A stretch of 14,559 bases of DNA from Eubacteriales bacterium. GTDB taxonomy: Bacteria > Bacillota > Clostridia > Oscillospirales > CAG-382. Under the pieces are notes generated by a model. The model ran no database searches. It worked only from the letters and a program-made list of their open reading frames with translations, and was not told where the DNA came from. A program made the translations under genes and the position numbers. The DNA is taken from assembly GCA_028701715.1 (NCBI GenBank), contig JAQVQF010000035.1, forward strand, positions 1-14,559, written 5' to 3'. Below, piece by piece: positions 6,723 through 14,559 of this stretch (positions are counted from its first letter, which is position 1; each line of letters begins with the position of its first letter).

Positions 6723-8066
6723 ATGCCCGAATATACACATCTGTTTCCTAAAAATAAAAAAATAGGCTTCGTCGGCCTTGGCATTTCCAATCTTCCGGTC
6801 GCATTGATGTTGAAGGAGCGGGGATATTACGTGACGCTGCGCGATAAGAGGGTTACAGAACCTGTCGAAGGCTTTAATTGCATTTTCGGCGAAAATTATC
6901 TGAAAAATATATATGAGGACATATTGTTTTTGGCTCCCGCGGTAAGGCACGACATTGCGGAAATAGCCGAAGCGCAAAAACGCGGCGTATATGTCACAAC
7001 GGAGATAAACGAATTTTTTAAAAGAAAAAAAGGAAAGGTCATAGCCGTCACCGGCAGCGACGGCAAGACGACAACCACCACGCTCATATATGAGATACTG
7101 AAGAAATCGGGAGTAAAAACACTGCTCGGCGGCAATATCGGGCTTAATCTTTTAGTTAATCTTGAGCAGGAGGACAAAAACACCGTTACGGTGTGCGAGC
7201 TTTCCTCGTTCCAGCTTATGAAGGCTCACTACGCTCCGGATATCGCGGTCATCACCAACATAGCCCCGAATCACCTCGACTGGCATACGGGTATGGACGA
7301 ATATATAAACGCGAAAAAAAATATTTATCGCTTGATGAAGAACGGCCTATGTGTGTTGAACGCCGACGACGCCGTTTCCATGAATTTTATTAATGAAATT
7401 CCCGTTGAAACAATAACCGTTTCGGGCACTAAGGTTCTCAATAACGGTGTTTATTTCGATAACGAGGCTATATATTACGACAAAGCGAAAATAATAAACT
7501 GTTCGGATATTCTGCTTCCCGGCAGGCACAACAGATACAATTACTGCCAAGCCATTGCCGCGGCTTATGGTTATACCACAAAATATATCATTGAGAAGGT
7601 TGCCAAAACCTTCCCCGGGGTAAAATACAGAGGACAGTTCATCCGTGAGGTTGACGGAGTAAAGTATTTTAATTCATCGATAGATTCCTCACCCACACGA
7701 ACCGCGGCGGCGCTTCGTGCGTTTAACCAAAGGGTAATCGTCATCGCCGGAGGCTATGATAAAAAAATACCCCTTGATCCGTTAGGCCCGCTTTTTGAGG
7801 AAAAAGCCAAGCAGGTGATTCTAATGGGCAACACGGGGACGAAAATTAAAGAAATACTTGAAAAATTACCTTATTCGGGGATTGTCACCGCCGCCGCTTC
7901 CATGGAGGAAGCCGTAACGACCGCATACAAAGCCGCAAAGCCGGGAGATATAGTCATCCTTTCTCCCGCGGCGGCGAGCTATGATATGTATAAAAATTTC
8001 GAAGAGAGAGGGGACAGATTCGCCGACTGTGTCGGCGGACTTAAGGAAGATGGAAAGAGTATTTGA
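6723..8066 (+). CDS. murD: UDP-N-acetylmuramoyl-L-alanine--D-glutamate ligase
   Basis: MurD is a cytosolic enzyme that joins D-glutamate to UDP-MurNAc-L-Ala using ATP, the second amino acid addition in peptidoglycan precursor synthesis. The 447-residue length is typical. An N-terminal Rossmann-like domain (GFVGLGISNLPVALML, about 15-30) precedes the ATPase domain with P-loop GSDGKTTTT at 111-119, GNIGLNLL, CELSSFQL at about 158-165, NHLDWH at 183-188 and a candidate carbamoylated lysine in INAKKNIY. The C-terminal domain starts near PGRHNRYN and includes FNSSIDSSPTRT (about 316-327), GGYDKK and SPAAASYDMYKNFEERG. The loop FNSSIDSSPTR and the preceding GVKYRGQF differ from the common NDS and HR-E forms. 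AAGGAGAGG lies just before the ATG. It is first in a plus-strand operon and overlaps the next gene by 17 bases; no other mur gene is nearby. Confidence 0.96.
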   Translation: MPEYTHLFPKNKKIGFVGLGISNLPVALMLKERGYYVTLRDKRVTEPVEGFNCIFGENYLKNIYEDILFLAPAVRHDIAEIAEAQKRGVYVTTEINEFFKRKKGKVIAVTGSDGKTTTTTLIYEILKKSGVKTLLGGNIGLNLLVNLEQEDKNTVTVCELSSFQLMKAHYAPDIAVITNIAPNHLDWHTGMDEYINAKKNIYRLMKNGLCVLNADDAVSMNFINEIPVETITVSGTKVLNNGVYFDNEAIYYDKAKIINCSDILLPGRHNRYNYCQAIAAAYGYTTKYIIEKVAKTFPGVKYRGQFIREVDGVKYFNSSIDSSPTRTAAALRAFNQRVIVIAGGYDKKIPLDPLGPLFEEKAKQVILMGNTGTKIKEILEKLPYSGIVTAAASMEEAVTTAYKAAKPGDIVILSPAAASYDMYKNFEERGDRFADCVGGLKEDGKSI

Positions 8067-9093
8067 ACTGGCGGGCCTGCTCACGGCTCTGCCCTCCGTT
8101 TCCGGTTATGAGGAAGCGGCCTTCAAGGGGCTTGAGGAAATCTGCGGGGATATGTTTGACGAAGCCTTTACCAACCCCGCCGGGAGCTTTGTCGGGATAG
8201 TGAGATGCGGAAAGCCGGACGCGAAAGCCCTTATCCTCGACGCGCATCTTGATGAAATCGGTTTTATTGTATCCCAGGTACATGACGATGGCTTTCTGTC
8301 GGTGGTCAACGCAGGGGGCGTCGATACAAGGGTGCTGCCCGCCTCGGAGGTTACAATTTACGGTAAAAAAGCGATAAGAGGTATCTTTACCTCCAAGCCT
8401 CCTCACCTGCAGTCGCCGGGAGAAGCCGACAAAAAGCTTGAGCTAAAGGATATTTATATCGATACCGGAATGAGCGGCGACGAGCTTAAAAAGCTTGTCA
8501 GAATCGGCGATTTTGCGGAAATTCATTCACCTTTAATGCGGTTGAAAAACAATTTTGCGGTTTCCAAGTCCATGGACGACAAGATATGTATCGCCCAGAT
8601 TATAAGGGCGATAGAGCTTATAGACAGGGACAGGCTTAACATTGACATATACTGCATTTTCTCCGGCGGCGAGGAAATCGGGGGCAAAGGCGCCGCAACC
8701 GCGGCTTTCGCTATTGACGCCGACTGGGCGGTGGCTCTCGATGTATGCAATTGCCGTATGCCGGAAGGACGTAATTACCTTGAAAATATCAAGCCGGGTG
8801 ACGGCAGCGTCATTTCCTATTCCTCCACCACCGGCCGCGCCGTAACGACTTCCCTTTTAAGCTGCGCCGAGGACAGCGGCATAAAATTTCAATTAAGGGG
8901 CGAACCGGGCAGAACGGGCACCAACGCCCATTATATACAGATTTCCCGCGCGGGCATACCCTGCACCAATCTTTCGGTTCCCCTGAGGTATATGCACACG
9001 GGTGTTGAGGTCATAAGCCTTGAGGATGTAAAAACGGGAGCGGAAATTATCGCGCGCTTTGCGGAAAAATTGGGAGGTGATATCAATGGCTGA
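8050..9093 (+). CDS. M42 family metallo-aminopeptidase, first of three
   Basis: M42 enzymes (glutamyl aminopeptidase / FrvX / TET type) are cytosolic di-metal aminopeptidases that usually build large oligomers and trim peptides from the N-terminus. In this 347-residue copy all expected residues are present: His 66 and Asp 68 (AHLDE), bridging Asp 176 (MDDK), catalytic and metal Glu 208-209 (GGEEIG), Asp 231 (ALDV) and His 316 (RYMH). The middle of the protein has the inserted small domain typical of the family. An upstream in-frame ATG at 7981 lies inside murD with no ribosome site, so the ATG at 8050, behind AAGGA, is chosen although the spacing is short; it overlaps murD by 17 bases. This copy is the most divergent of the three, with HLDE instead of HMDE and DDK instead of DDR. 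Substrate preference cannot be predicted. Confidence 0.92.
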   Translation: MERVFELAGLLTALPSVSGYEEAAFKGLEEICGDMFDEAFTNPAGSFVGIVRCGKPDAKALILDAHLDEIGFIVSQVHDDGFLSVVNAGGVDTRVLPASEVTIYGKKAIRGIFTSKPPHLQSPGEADKKLELKDIYIDTGMSGDELKKLVRIGDFAEIHSPLMRLKNNFAVSKSMDDKICIAQIIRAIELIDRDRLNIDIYCIFSGGEEIGGKGAATAAFAIDADWAVALDVCNCRMPEGRNYLENIKPGDGSVISYSSTTGRAVTTSLLSCAEDSGIKFQLRGEPGRTGTNAHYIQISRAGIPCTNLSVPLRYMHTGVEVISLEDVKTGAEIIARFAEKLGGDING

Positions 9094-10105
9094 TCTTTTT
9101 GAAAGACTTTGCTCCGCCTTCGGTCCGTCATCCTGCGAGGACGAGGTCAGGAATATTATAATAGATGAAATAAAGCCGTATGCGACATCCTACAGAACGG
9201 ATAAGGTAGGTAACCTTATAGCGTTTAAAAAAGGAAAAAAGCCGCGCGACGGCAAGCTGCTCTTTTCCGCCCACATGGACGAGGTGGGCTTTATGGCAAG
9301 GCATATAGACGAGGACGGCTTCATATACTTCGGCACCGTCGGAGGAATCGACCGCCGCGTAATGTCGGGCAGACGCATAGTGCTGGGAGAAAACCGCATA
9401 CCCGCGGTTATCGCCGGAAAAGCCATTCATTTGCAAAAGCCCGAAGAAAAGGGTGTTGTACCGACGGTTGACAAGCTGTTTATCGATATAGGCAGCGTAA
9501 GCCGCGAGGATACGTTAAAATATGTCAAAGCTGGCGATCTTGCCGTTTTTGAACCGAATTTTGAACGCTTCGGCGACAATAAAATAAAATCCAAAGCCAT
9601 TGACGACAGATTCGGCTGCTTTATGCTGTGCGAGCTTATCAAGGAAGACCTCGAATATGACACATACTTTGCGTTCGTTATACAGGAGGAGGAGGGCTGC
9701 CGCGGAGCCGCGGGGGTCGCTTATTCCGAAAAAGCCGATCAGGTCGTAGTTGTCGAAGCCACAACCGCCGGCGATATACACGGCGCTCCCGAATCGGGAA
9801 AAGCCTGCATCCTCGGCGAGGGCGCCGTTATATCCTTTATGGATGGCGGCACCGTTTACAGTCCCGACGTGCTTCAAAAATTAATCGGTATATGTGAGGA
9901 AAACAAAATCAAATATCAGATAAAGAATCTTGTCGCCGGAGGCAACGACGCGCAAGCTTATCAGAGAAGCTACTTTCCAACCAAGGTGGTGGCAATTTCC
10001 GCTCCGGTACGCTATATACACTCGGCTTCCTCCGTCGCGGACGAACGCGATTTTGACGAAATAAAGAAGCTGCTTATTAAGATAACCGAGCAGGGCATTG
10101 CTTGA
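9086..10105 (+). CDS. M42 family metallo-aminopeptidase, second of three
   Basis: The protein has 339 residues. Conserved positions are His 63 and Asp 65 (AHMDE), Asp 173 (IDDR), Glu 201-202 (QEEEGCRG) and His 312 (RYIH). At the position where its two neighbours have a metal-ligand Asp (D-V), this copy has Glu 224 in VVEATTAGD; a glutamate here occurs in some M42 members, so activity is probably retained, perhaps with changed metal or substrate behaviour. The ATG at 9086 is preceded eight bases upstream by a full GGAGGTGAT Shine-Dalgarno, and it overlaps the previous gene by eight bases (ATGGCTGA), pointing to translational coupling. An in-frame upstream ATG at 9059 lacks such a site. Probably cytosolic; no signal peptide. 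Confidence 0.93.
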   Translation: MADLFERLCSAFGPSSCEDEVRNIIIDEIKPYATSYRTDKVGNLIAFKKGKKPRDGKLLFSAHMDEVGFMARHIDEDGFIYFGTVGGIDRRVMSGRRIVLGENRIPAVIAGKAIHLQKPEEKGVVPTVDKLFIDIGSVSREDTLKYVKAGDLAVFEPNFERFGDNKIKSKAIDDRFGCFMLCELIKEDLEYDTYFAFVIQEEEGCRGAAGVAYSEKADQVVVVEATTAGDIHGAPESGKACILGEGAVISFMDGGTVYSPDVLQKLIGICEENKIKYQIKNLVAGGNDAQAYQRSYFPTKVVAISAPVRYIHSASSVADERDFDEIKKLLIKITEQGIA

Positions 10106-10136
10106 ATTATAAACAACTGAAAGGATTGATATAAAG

Positions 10137-11126
10137 ATGACGGATATAAAAAAATATATAACCCCGTTTTCGGTAACCGGCAACGAGGAGAAGCTTGCGG
10201 CGATTATCGCCGAGGATATGAAACCCTGCGCGGACAGTATCACCGCCGATCCCATGGGAAATCTGATATGCTTTAAAAAAGGCGAGGATTCATCCAAAAG
10301 GACAATGCTTGCCGCGCATATGGACGAAATAGGCTTTGTTGTTACTTTTGTGGAAAATTCGGGACTTATCCGCGTCGCCAATGTCGGAGGTATAAGACCC
10401 GTTTCCTCGGCTTTCGGCGAGGTTGTTTTTAAAAACGGCGTCAAGGGCGTGATAGTGCTCGAGGATAACCTTCAGCTTGCGGATATAAGCATTAAAAAGA
10501 TGCTTGTGGATATCGGCGCAAAGGATAAAAAGGACGCTTTGAAAAAGGTTAAGATAGGCGATTATCTTTCGCTGTCCCAGAGGGTGACGCGTCTTGCCAA
10601 CAAGCGCTACGCCGCCAAGGCTTTTGACGACAGGATAGGCTGCGCCGTCCTTGTCGAAGCCGCAAAGCTTGCGACAAAGGTCAGATACGATACCTACTAT
10701 GTGTTCACCGTTCAGGAGGAGGTCGGCTGCCGCGGCTCCAAGGCCGCCGCCAATGTTATCCTTCCCGATTATTCGGTAGCCTGCGACGTGACGCCGACCT
10801 ACGATACCGCGGGAGCGCAGCCGGGCGAGGTAAAGCTCGGCGCGGGCGCCGCAATAAAAATAAAGGATACCTCCGTCATTTGCTCCAAGACTATCGTTGA
10901 CCGTCTGACGGCTCTTGCCGAGGACAAAAAAATAAAATATCAGTACGAAATCCTCACGGCCGGCGGCACCGACGCTTCCTCCATGCAGACGGCGGGCGCG
11001 GGCAGCTACGCGGGATGCATATCAGTGCCGTGCAGATATGTCCACTCCCCCGTTGAGATAATAGACGCGAAGGATCTTGAAAACTGCGCGAAGCTGTTCG
11101 CCGCATTTATTGAGGAAGGCGTCTGA
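10137..11126 (+). CDS. M42 family metallo-aminopeptidase, third of three
   Basis: The protein has 329 residues, the shortest of the three. All M42 metal and catalytic positions are present: His 61 and Asp 63 (AHMDE), bridging Asp 164 (FDDR), Glu 194-195 (QEEVGCRG), Asp 217 (ACDV) and His 303 (RYVH). The C-terminal segment TAGGTDASSMQ matches the M42 substrate-pocket region. It begins 31 bases after the second copy, the widest junction in the operon, with GAAAGGA 11 bases before the ATG and no visible promoter. It ends four bases before the next start. The three copies have diverged well beyond recent duplication, so different specificities or mixed oligomers are plausible; that is inference. 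Confidence 0.93.
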   Translation: MTDIKKYITPFSVTGNEEKLAAIIAEDMKPCADSITADPMGNLICFKKGEDSSKRTMLAAHMDEIGFVVTFVENSGLIRVANVGGIRPVSSAFGEVVFKNGVKGVIVLEDNLQLADISIKKMLVDIGAKDKKDALKKVKIGDYLSLSQRVTRLANKRYAAKAFDDRIGCAVLVEAAKLATKVRYDTYYVFTVQEEVGCRGSKAAANVILPDYSVACDVTPTYDTAGAQPGEVKLGAGAAIKIKDTSVICSKTIVDRLTALAEDKKIKYQYEILTAGGTDASSMQTAGAGSYAGCISVPCRYVHSPVEIIDAKDLENCAKLFAAFIEEGV

Positions 11127-11130
11127 AAAT

Positions 11131-12363
11131 ATGATATCACCCGAACTGCGTGCGCTCGCAAGGCAATGCGAGGATGAATTAAAGGATATATTCCTACAAA
11201 CAGACGAAATATCGGCATACAACACCGAAAAAGTGCTTTCGGCTTTTTCGGAATTTCAACTTTCGGAACGTCATTTTAACCCCACCACGGGATACGGCTA
11301 CAACGATGACGGCAGAGATGCCGCCGACAGGATTTTCGCACGCGTTTTCGGCTGCGAGGACGGCTTTGTAAGGCATAACATCATTTCCGGGACGCACGCC
11401 ATAACTATCGGTCTTTTCGGCCTTCTCCGCCCCGGCGACACGCTTTATTGCGTAACGGGAACTCCTTACGATACGCTTTTGGGGGTTATCGGGCTTAAGG
11501 GGGAATCCGGTTCGCTTTGCGATTTCGGGATTAAATACCGCGAAACCGCGCTTGCCGGCGGAAAACAGCTCAATATCGACGAAATAATTAGGGTTCTCAA
11601 TGAGGATAAATCCGTAAAGGTTGTTTATATCCAGCGTTCAAAGGGATATTCCGAAAGACGCACGCTCACGGAAAAAGAAATTACGACGCTTTACGATACG
11701 GTAAAATCGGTTTCGGACGCATATGTCTATGTGGACAACTGCTATGGTGAATTCACCAATACCGAAGAACCGAAAGCCGATCTCCTCGCGGGTTCGCTTA
11801 TAAAGAACGCGGGCGGCGGCATGGCGGATACCGGCGGATATCTTGTCGGGACAAAAAAAGCAGTAAGCCTTGCGGCGGAAAGGTATACCGTTCCCTGCAT
11901 AGGCACAGAAGCGGGAGCTACGCTCGGGCAGAACAAAAGCATACTCAAGGGTATATTCTACGCTCCGCACACCGTGGCGAACGCTAAAAAAACCGCTCAT
12001 TTCGCCGCTCTCCTCTTTCAAAAATTAGGTTACGGGGTGAATCCCGATCCCTTTGAAATGAGAGAGGATATAGTGCAGATAATCTCGCTCGGCACACCCG
12101 AAAAGCTAACGGCTTTTTGTCAGGGTATACAGACGGGTTCGCCCGTCGATTCGTTCGCCCTGCCCGTCCCCTGGGACATGCCGGGCTATGAGGACAAGAT
12201 AATCATGGCGGCGGGCGCATTCACGCAAGGCTCGTCCATTGAGCTTTCGGCCGACGCTCCGCTCAGAGCTCCTTACTGCGTTTATATGCAGGGCGGACTT
12301 ACTTACGAAAGCGGCAGATACGGCGTCCTCACGGCGGCACAGCGCGTAATTGAAAGCAATTAA
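11131..12363 (+). CDS. PLP-dependent enzyme of the methionine gamma-lyase-like PF06838 family
   Basis: The protein has 410 residues of the Cys/Met-metabolism fold type I class, the family often labelled 'aluminium resistance protein' or YnbB. Visible marks are the N-terminal HFNPTTGYGYND at about 48-60, the cofactor-binding region SGTHAITIGLFGLLRPGD (about 86-103), VYVDNCYGEF with Asp 202, and the PLP lysine motif GSLIKNAGGGMADTGGY with Lys 225. PEMREDIVQ-like and QGGLTYE segments close the family pattern. These enzymes are cytosolic and probably cleave or eliminate from sulfur amino acids; the exact reaction is not known for most. The ATG at 11131 lies four bases after the third peptidase and 11 bases after GGAAGG; an upstream in-frame ATG at 11077 inside that gene is not supported. 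It is the last gene of the murD operon; it may use amino acids released by the peptidases. Confidence 0.9.
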   Translation: MISPELRALARQCEDELKDIFLQTDEISAYNTEKVLSAFSEFQLSERHFNPTTGYGYNDDGRDAADRIFARVFGCEDGFVRHNIISGTHAITIGLFGLLRPGDTLYCVTGTPYDTLLGVIGLKGESGSLCDFGIKYRETALAGGKQLNIDEIIRVLNEDKSVKVVYIQRSKGYSERRTLTEKEITTLYDTVKSVSDAYVYVDNCYGEFTNTEEPKADLLAGSLIKNAGGGMADTGGYLVGTKKAVSLAAERYTVPCIGTEAGATLGQNKSILKGIFYAPHTVANAKKTAHFAALLFQKLGYGVNPDPFEMREDIVQIISLGTPEKLTAFCQGIQTGSPVDSFALPVPWDMPGYEDKIIMAAGAFTQGSSIELSADAPLRAPYCVYMQGGLTYESGRYGVLTAAQRVIESN

Positions 12364-12368
12364 ACCGA

Positions 12369-14324
12369 TTATATATTATCGCAAGGCGTTTTATTTTCAA
12401 ACACAGGATTTTCGGAAACTACATACAGTTCATGCAACGCACGCGTCATAACGACATACAAAAGATTACCATCTGTGTCTCCGTTTCCGTAGCTGTCAAA
12501 ATCGGGAATAAAAACTCTGTCAAATTCAAGACCTTTGCTATCGGCGGCGGTTGTTATAAACGTCTTTACCTTAGAAGCGATGTTTTCACAGGTAAGCTCG
12601 GTTATACGATCGTCGTTTATTTCATTAAGCAATTTTGTGGCGTTTGATTTATCTTTACAAATAACAGCGGTAGAAAAACCGTCTTGACTCAAGTATTTTT
12701 TTATTTCATTTGCGTTTTTCAGAATACTCACTCTCTTACCATGCCTTTCGAGAGTATTGTCAGAAAGATTGCGATTAAACATACCGTTCATTACATTCCG
12801 CGCAAATGAGGTTATTTCAATTGTATTACGATATGTTTTATTAAGATAAAGACGCTCTGTCCTTTCCCCAAAAATATCTTCGACTTCGTTCCAATTCATT
12901 ATGCCGTTTGTACAGATTTTTTGATTGAGGTCACCGGTAATTGTAAAGGTTGCCGACGGATAAATACGCTTCAAACAAAAATAAATGACAGGATCTATAT
13001 CCTGCGCTTCATCTATCACTATATGCTTTATTTTCATATCGGTTTTTCTTCCGTACATTAATAAATGTATGGTTAGAATCGCCGCCGTATTTTTTACAAC
13101 ATCATCCGACGCGTTTTTATATTTATTTATAATTTCATTAAAATTGAAGGATAAAACTTTTTTCTTAAAGTGATAAATAAAAGGATGAAGCTCGTCTTCA
13201 AGAAGATCTGTGTTTTTTTGCCTGTAATCGATATGATTTTCCTCTATTTCCTTGTCGAGAATTTCAGCTTTTTCATACATGGAAATATTTCTTTTCCCGA
13301 CCGATGCGACACGGTGACCGCTTAAAACGGTAAATCCGTTGATTATCAGATCACAGCCGTCAAATATCTGATTGTTTATTTTATTGTATTCAATCAACAC
13401 ATCGTTCAAATTAAAATTTATATATGTTTCATTTTTTTCTGTAATCTTATTTTTATCACCTACTATATCAGCATATTTTTCCGTTATAATATCTAAAACA
13501 GTATATTGGTTGATATCCTCCACATCAAGGTCCGGAAGCATGGCTGATATATATTTCAACAAAAGATTGTCTTTTTCTAAAAAGAGAATGTTGTTTTCTT
13601 TTAATTTATCTTTATATTTATAAATTAAATATGATATACGATGTACCGCGACAGTGGTTTTCCCGCTTCCGGCTTCACCTTGAACAATAAGATTTACGGC
13701 AAGAGGTTTTCTAATAAATTCGTTTTGTTCTTTTTGTATTGTGGCAATGATTTCATTGAGCGCACCGCTTCCGCTTTTAGAAAGACAATCGATTAGCATT
13801 TCATCAGAAGTTACCGTATCCGAATCATAATAATTTTTCAATTCTCCTTTATATATTTTAATAATTCTCTTAAGCAAAAGATTTATCTTGTTTTGCTTTT
13901 CCTTTACGTTGTATGTGTTTTCACCTGTTTTTGAATCATAATAAACCGAAGACAAAGGCGCTCTCCAGTCGATGACCGGAGGGCTTTTTTCAAGCGGTGA
14001 AAATAAACCTGTTTTACCTATATATATTTCTTTTTCTTGACTTTTTTCTTTGTATATCAATTTCCCGAAATATGGATTGCTTTTTGCTCTGTAAAGATTT
14101 TTAAGCTTTTCAGTTGAATATCGGATCAAATTTTCCGTAACGGGAAGATCAAAAACCACATCGGGATGCTCAAAAATGCTATCTTTGTTCTTATTAATTT
14201 CAATATATTCTTTTTCCGCTTCCGCTTTTGTTTTTTCGTACTTTTCGATTTCAACGGTTATAAAATTTATGCAATCGTTAAGTTTTTGCTTTTCCATATC
14301 AAAATTATAATAAAAATTCGACAT
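12369..14324 (-). CDS. helD: HelD-type superfamily 1 helicase / RNA polymerase-associated motor
   Basis: The protein has 651 residues, somewhat below the ~700-770 of well-studied Firmicute HelD. Residues 8-48 form a charged coiled coil, which in HelD probes RNA polymerase channels. The family-specific segment PYFGKLIY...YIGKTGLF...PPVIDWRAPLSSVYY runs over about 84-129. Helicase motifs follow: Walker A GEAGSGKT at 216-223, Walker B VIDEAQD at 436-442, TITGDLNQK at about 461-469, TYRNT at about 497-501, TAADSKGLEFD at about 592-602 and VVMTRALHELYVV at about 624-636. Known HelDs release stalled RNA polymerase from DNA using ATP; that role here is by homology. AGGAGG lies six bases before the ATG and an extended -10 promoter upstream. 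The gene is markedly more A/T-rich than the operon it faces, so foreign origin or simple drift is possible. A UvrD-like DNA repair helicase is less likely given the PYFG and DWRAP signatures. Confidence 0.9.
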   Translation of the reverse strand: MSNFYYNFDMEKQKLNDCINFITVEIEKYEKTKAEAEKEYIEINKNKDSIFEHPDVVFDLPVTENLIRYSTEKLKNLYRAKSNPYFGKLIYKEKSQEKEIYIGKTGLFSPLEKSPPVIDWRAPLSSVYYDSKTGENTYNVKEKQNKINLLLKRIIKIYKGELKNYYDSDTVTSDEMLIDCLSKSGSGALNEIIATIQKEQNEFIRKPLAVNLIVQGEAGSGKTTVAVHRISYLIYKYKDKLKENNILFLEKDNLLLKYISAMLPDLDVEDINQYTVLDIITEKYADIVGDKNKITEKNETYINFNLNDVLIEYNKINNQIFDGCDLIINGFTVLSGHRVASVGKRNISMYEKAEILDKEIEENHIDYRQKNTDLLEDELHPFIYHFKKKVLSFNFNEIINKYKNASDDVVKNTAAILTIHLLMYGRKTDMKIKHIVIDEAQDIDPVIYFCLKRIYPSATFTITGDLNQKICTNGIMNWNEVEDIFGERTERLYLNKTYRNTIEITSFARNVMNGMFNRNLSDNTLERHGKRVSILKNANEIKKYLSQDGFSTAVICKDKSNATKLLNEINDDRITELTCENIASKVKTFITTAADSKGLEFDRVFIPDFDSYGNGDTDGNLLYVVMTRALHELYVVSENPVFENKTPCDNI

Positions 14325-14348
14325 AGTAATCCTCCTTCTTTTAAAGGA

Positions 14349-14377
14349 ATTATAGCAGCTATGTAAGTTTATTACAA
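14349..14377 (-). promoter_or_regulatory. Promoter of the HelD-type gene
   Basis: On the minus strand TTGTAA (14377-14372), a 17-base spacer and TATAAT (14354-14349) preceded by TGC form an extended -10 promoter, 24 bases upstream of the start codon. Confidence 0.75.
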
Positions 14378-14420
14378 GTCTTGTATTTTAATCCAAAATG
14401 TGATATAATATATATAAAGA

Positions 14421-14451
14421 AAAAAGCCCTGTATTTTTTACAGGGCTTTTT
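14421..14451 (-). terminator. Strong rho-independent terminator
   Basis: AAAAAGCCCTGTA and TACAGGGCTTTTT form a 13-bp perfect stem with a T5 loop and a T tract at the 3' side on both strands. It follows the stop codon of the minus-strand gene entering from the right by 13 bases and separates it from the HelD promoter. Confidence 0.88.
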
Positions 14452-14464
14452 AACTGTTCTGATG

Positions 14465-14559
14465 TTAATTTTCTATTCCATAAGCGGCGATAACCTTGTC
14501 AAGGTCCAGCTGAGCCGCGTCGGCTATCGCTTCATAGCTTGATGTGAATGCTCCGCTTG
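14465..14559 (-). CDS. C-terminal end of an unidentified protein, cut by the window edge
   Basis: The last 30 codons of a minus-strand gene end at TAA (14467-14465). The visible residues include SSYEAIADAAQLDLDKV and end in AAYGIEN. The frame is the only open one on that strand here and is followed directly by a strong terminator, which supports it being real. The fragment is too short to assign a family; the helical, Ala- and Asp-rich ending has no diagnostic motif. Confidence 0.6.
   Translation of the reverse strand, partial: SGAFTSSYEAIADAAQLDLDKVIAAYGIEN

Noticed and set aside
7981..8049. Longer start for the first M42 peptidase (ATG at 7981)
   Set aside because: It would lie deep inside murD, has no ribosome site, and adds residues with no family similarity.

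Overview
The window looks like chromosomal DNA from a low-to-moderate GC Gram-positive anaerobe, probably class Clostridia and possibly a gut-type lineage. This is inference from several signs: strong purine-rich Shine-Dalgarno sites, promoters close to the sigma-A consensus, a lipobox lipoprotein, a class A RNase P RNA, a MurD with the clostridial-style serine/threonine loop, and a PF06838-type PLP enzyme beside M42 aminopeptidases. No transposase, integrase, CRISPR array, tRNA or rRNA gene is visible.

Left part (1-4800). A PhoH-family ATPase gene runs off the left edge on the minus strand. A divergent plus-strand gene follows for an orphan lipoprotein resembling an extracellular solute-binding protein. 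Its end converges, across two hairpins, on a minus-strand htpG (HSP90) gene. Upstream of htpG are an A/T-flanked terminator and a 98-residue two-helix membrane protein with an acidic tail.

Middle (4800-6720). prfB (peptide chain release factor 2) lies on the minus strand behind a perfect TTGACA-17-TATAAT promoter. It is read in one frame, without the usual programmed frameshift. Upstream of it, also on the minus strand, is rnpB, the RNase P RNA, with its own near-consensus promoter. Directly downstream of rnpB is a second, partial copy of its last 61 bases. The copies differ only at three adjacent bases, and these fall exactly in the 3' strand of helix P4, the catalytic core. This is the most unusual structure in the window.

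Right part (6720-12370). A plus-strand operon begins with murD (peptidoglycan precursor synthesis). It continues through three tandem, mutually diverged M42 metallo-aminopeptidase genes and ends with a PF06838 (methionine gamma-lyase-like, 'aluminium resistance') PLP enzyme. Junctions are overlaps of 17 and 8 bases, or gaps of 31 and 4 bases, so one transcript is likely. The peptidases and the lyase may form an amino acid or peptide salvage module, but no substrate can be read from the sequence.

Far right (12369-14559). A minus-strand HelD-type superfamily 1 helicase converges on the operon with only five bases between stop codons. It is visibly richer in A/T than the operon and has its own extended -10 promoter. 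Beyond it, a strong terminator ends an unidentified minus-strand gene that enters from the right edge.
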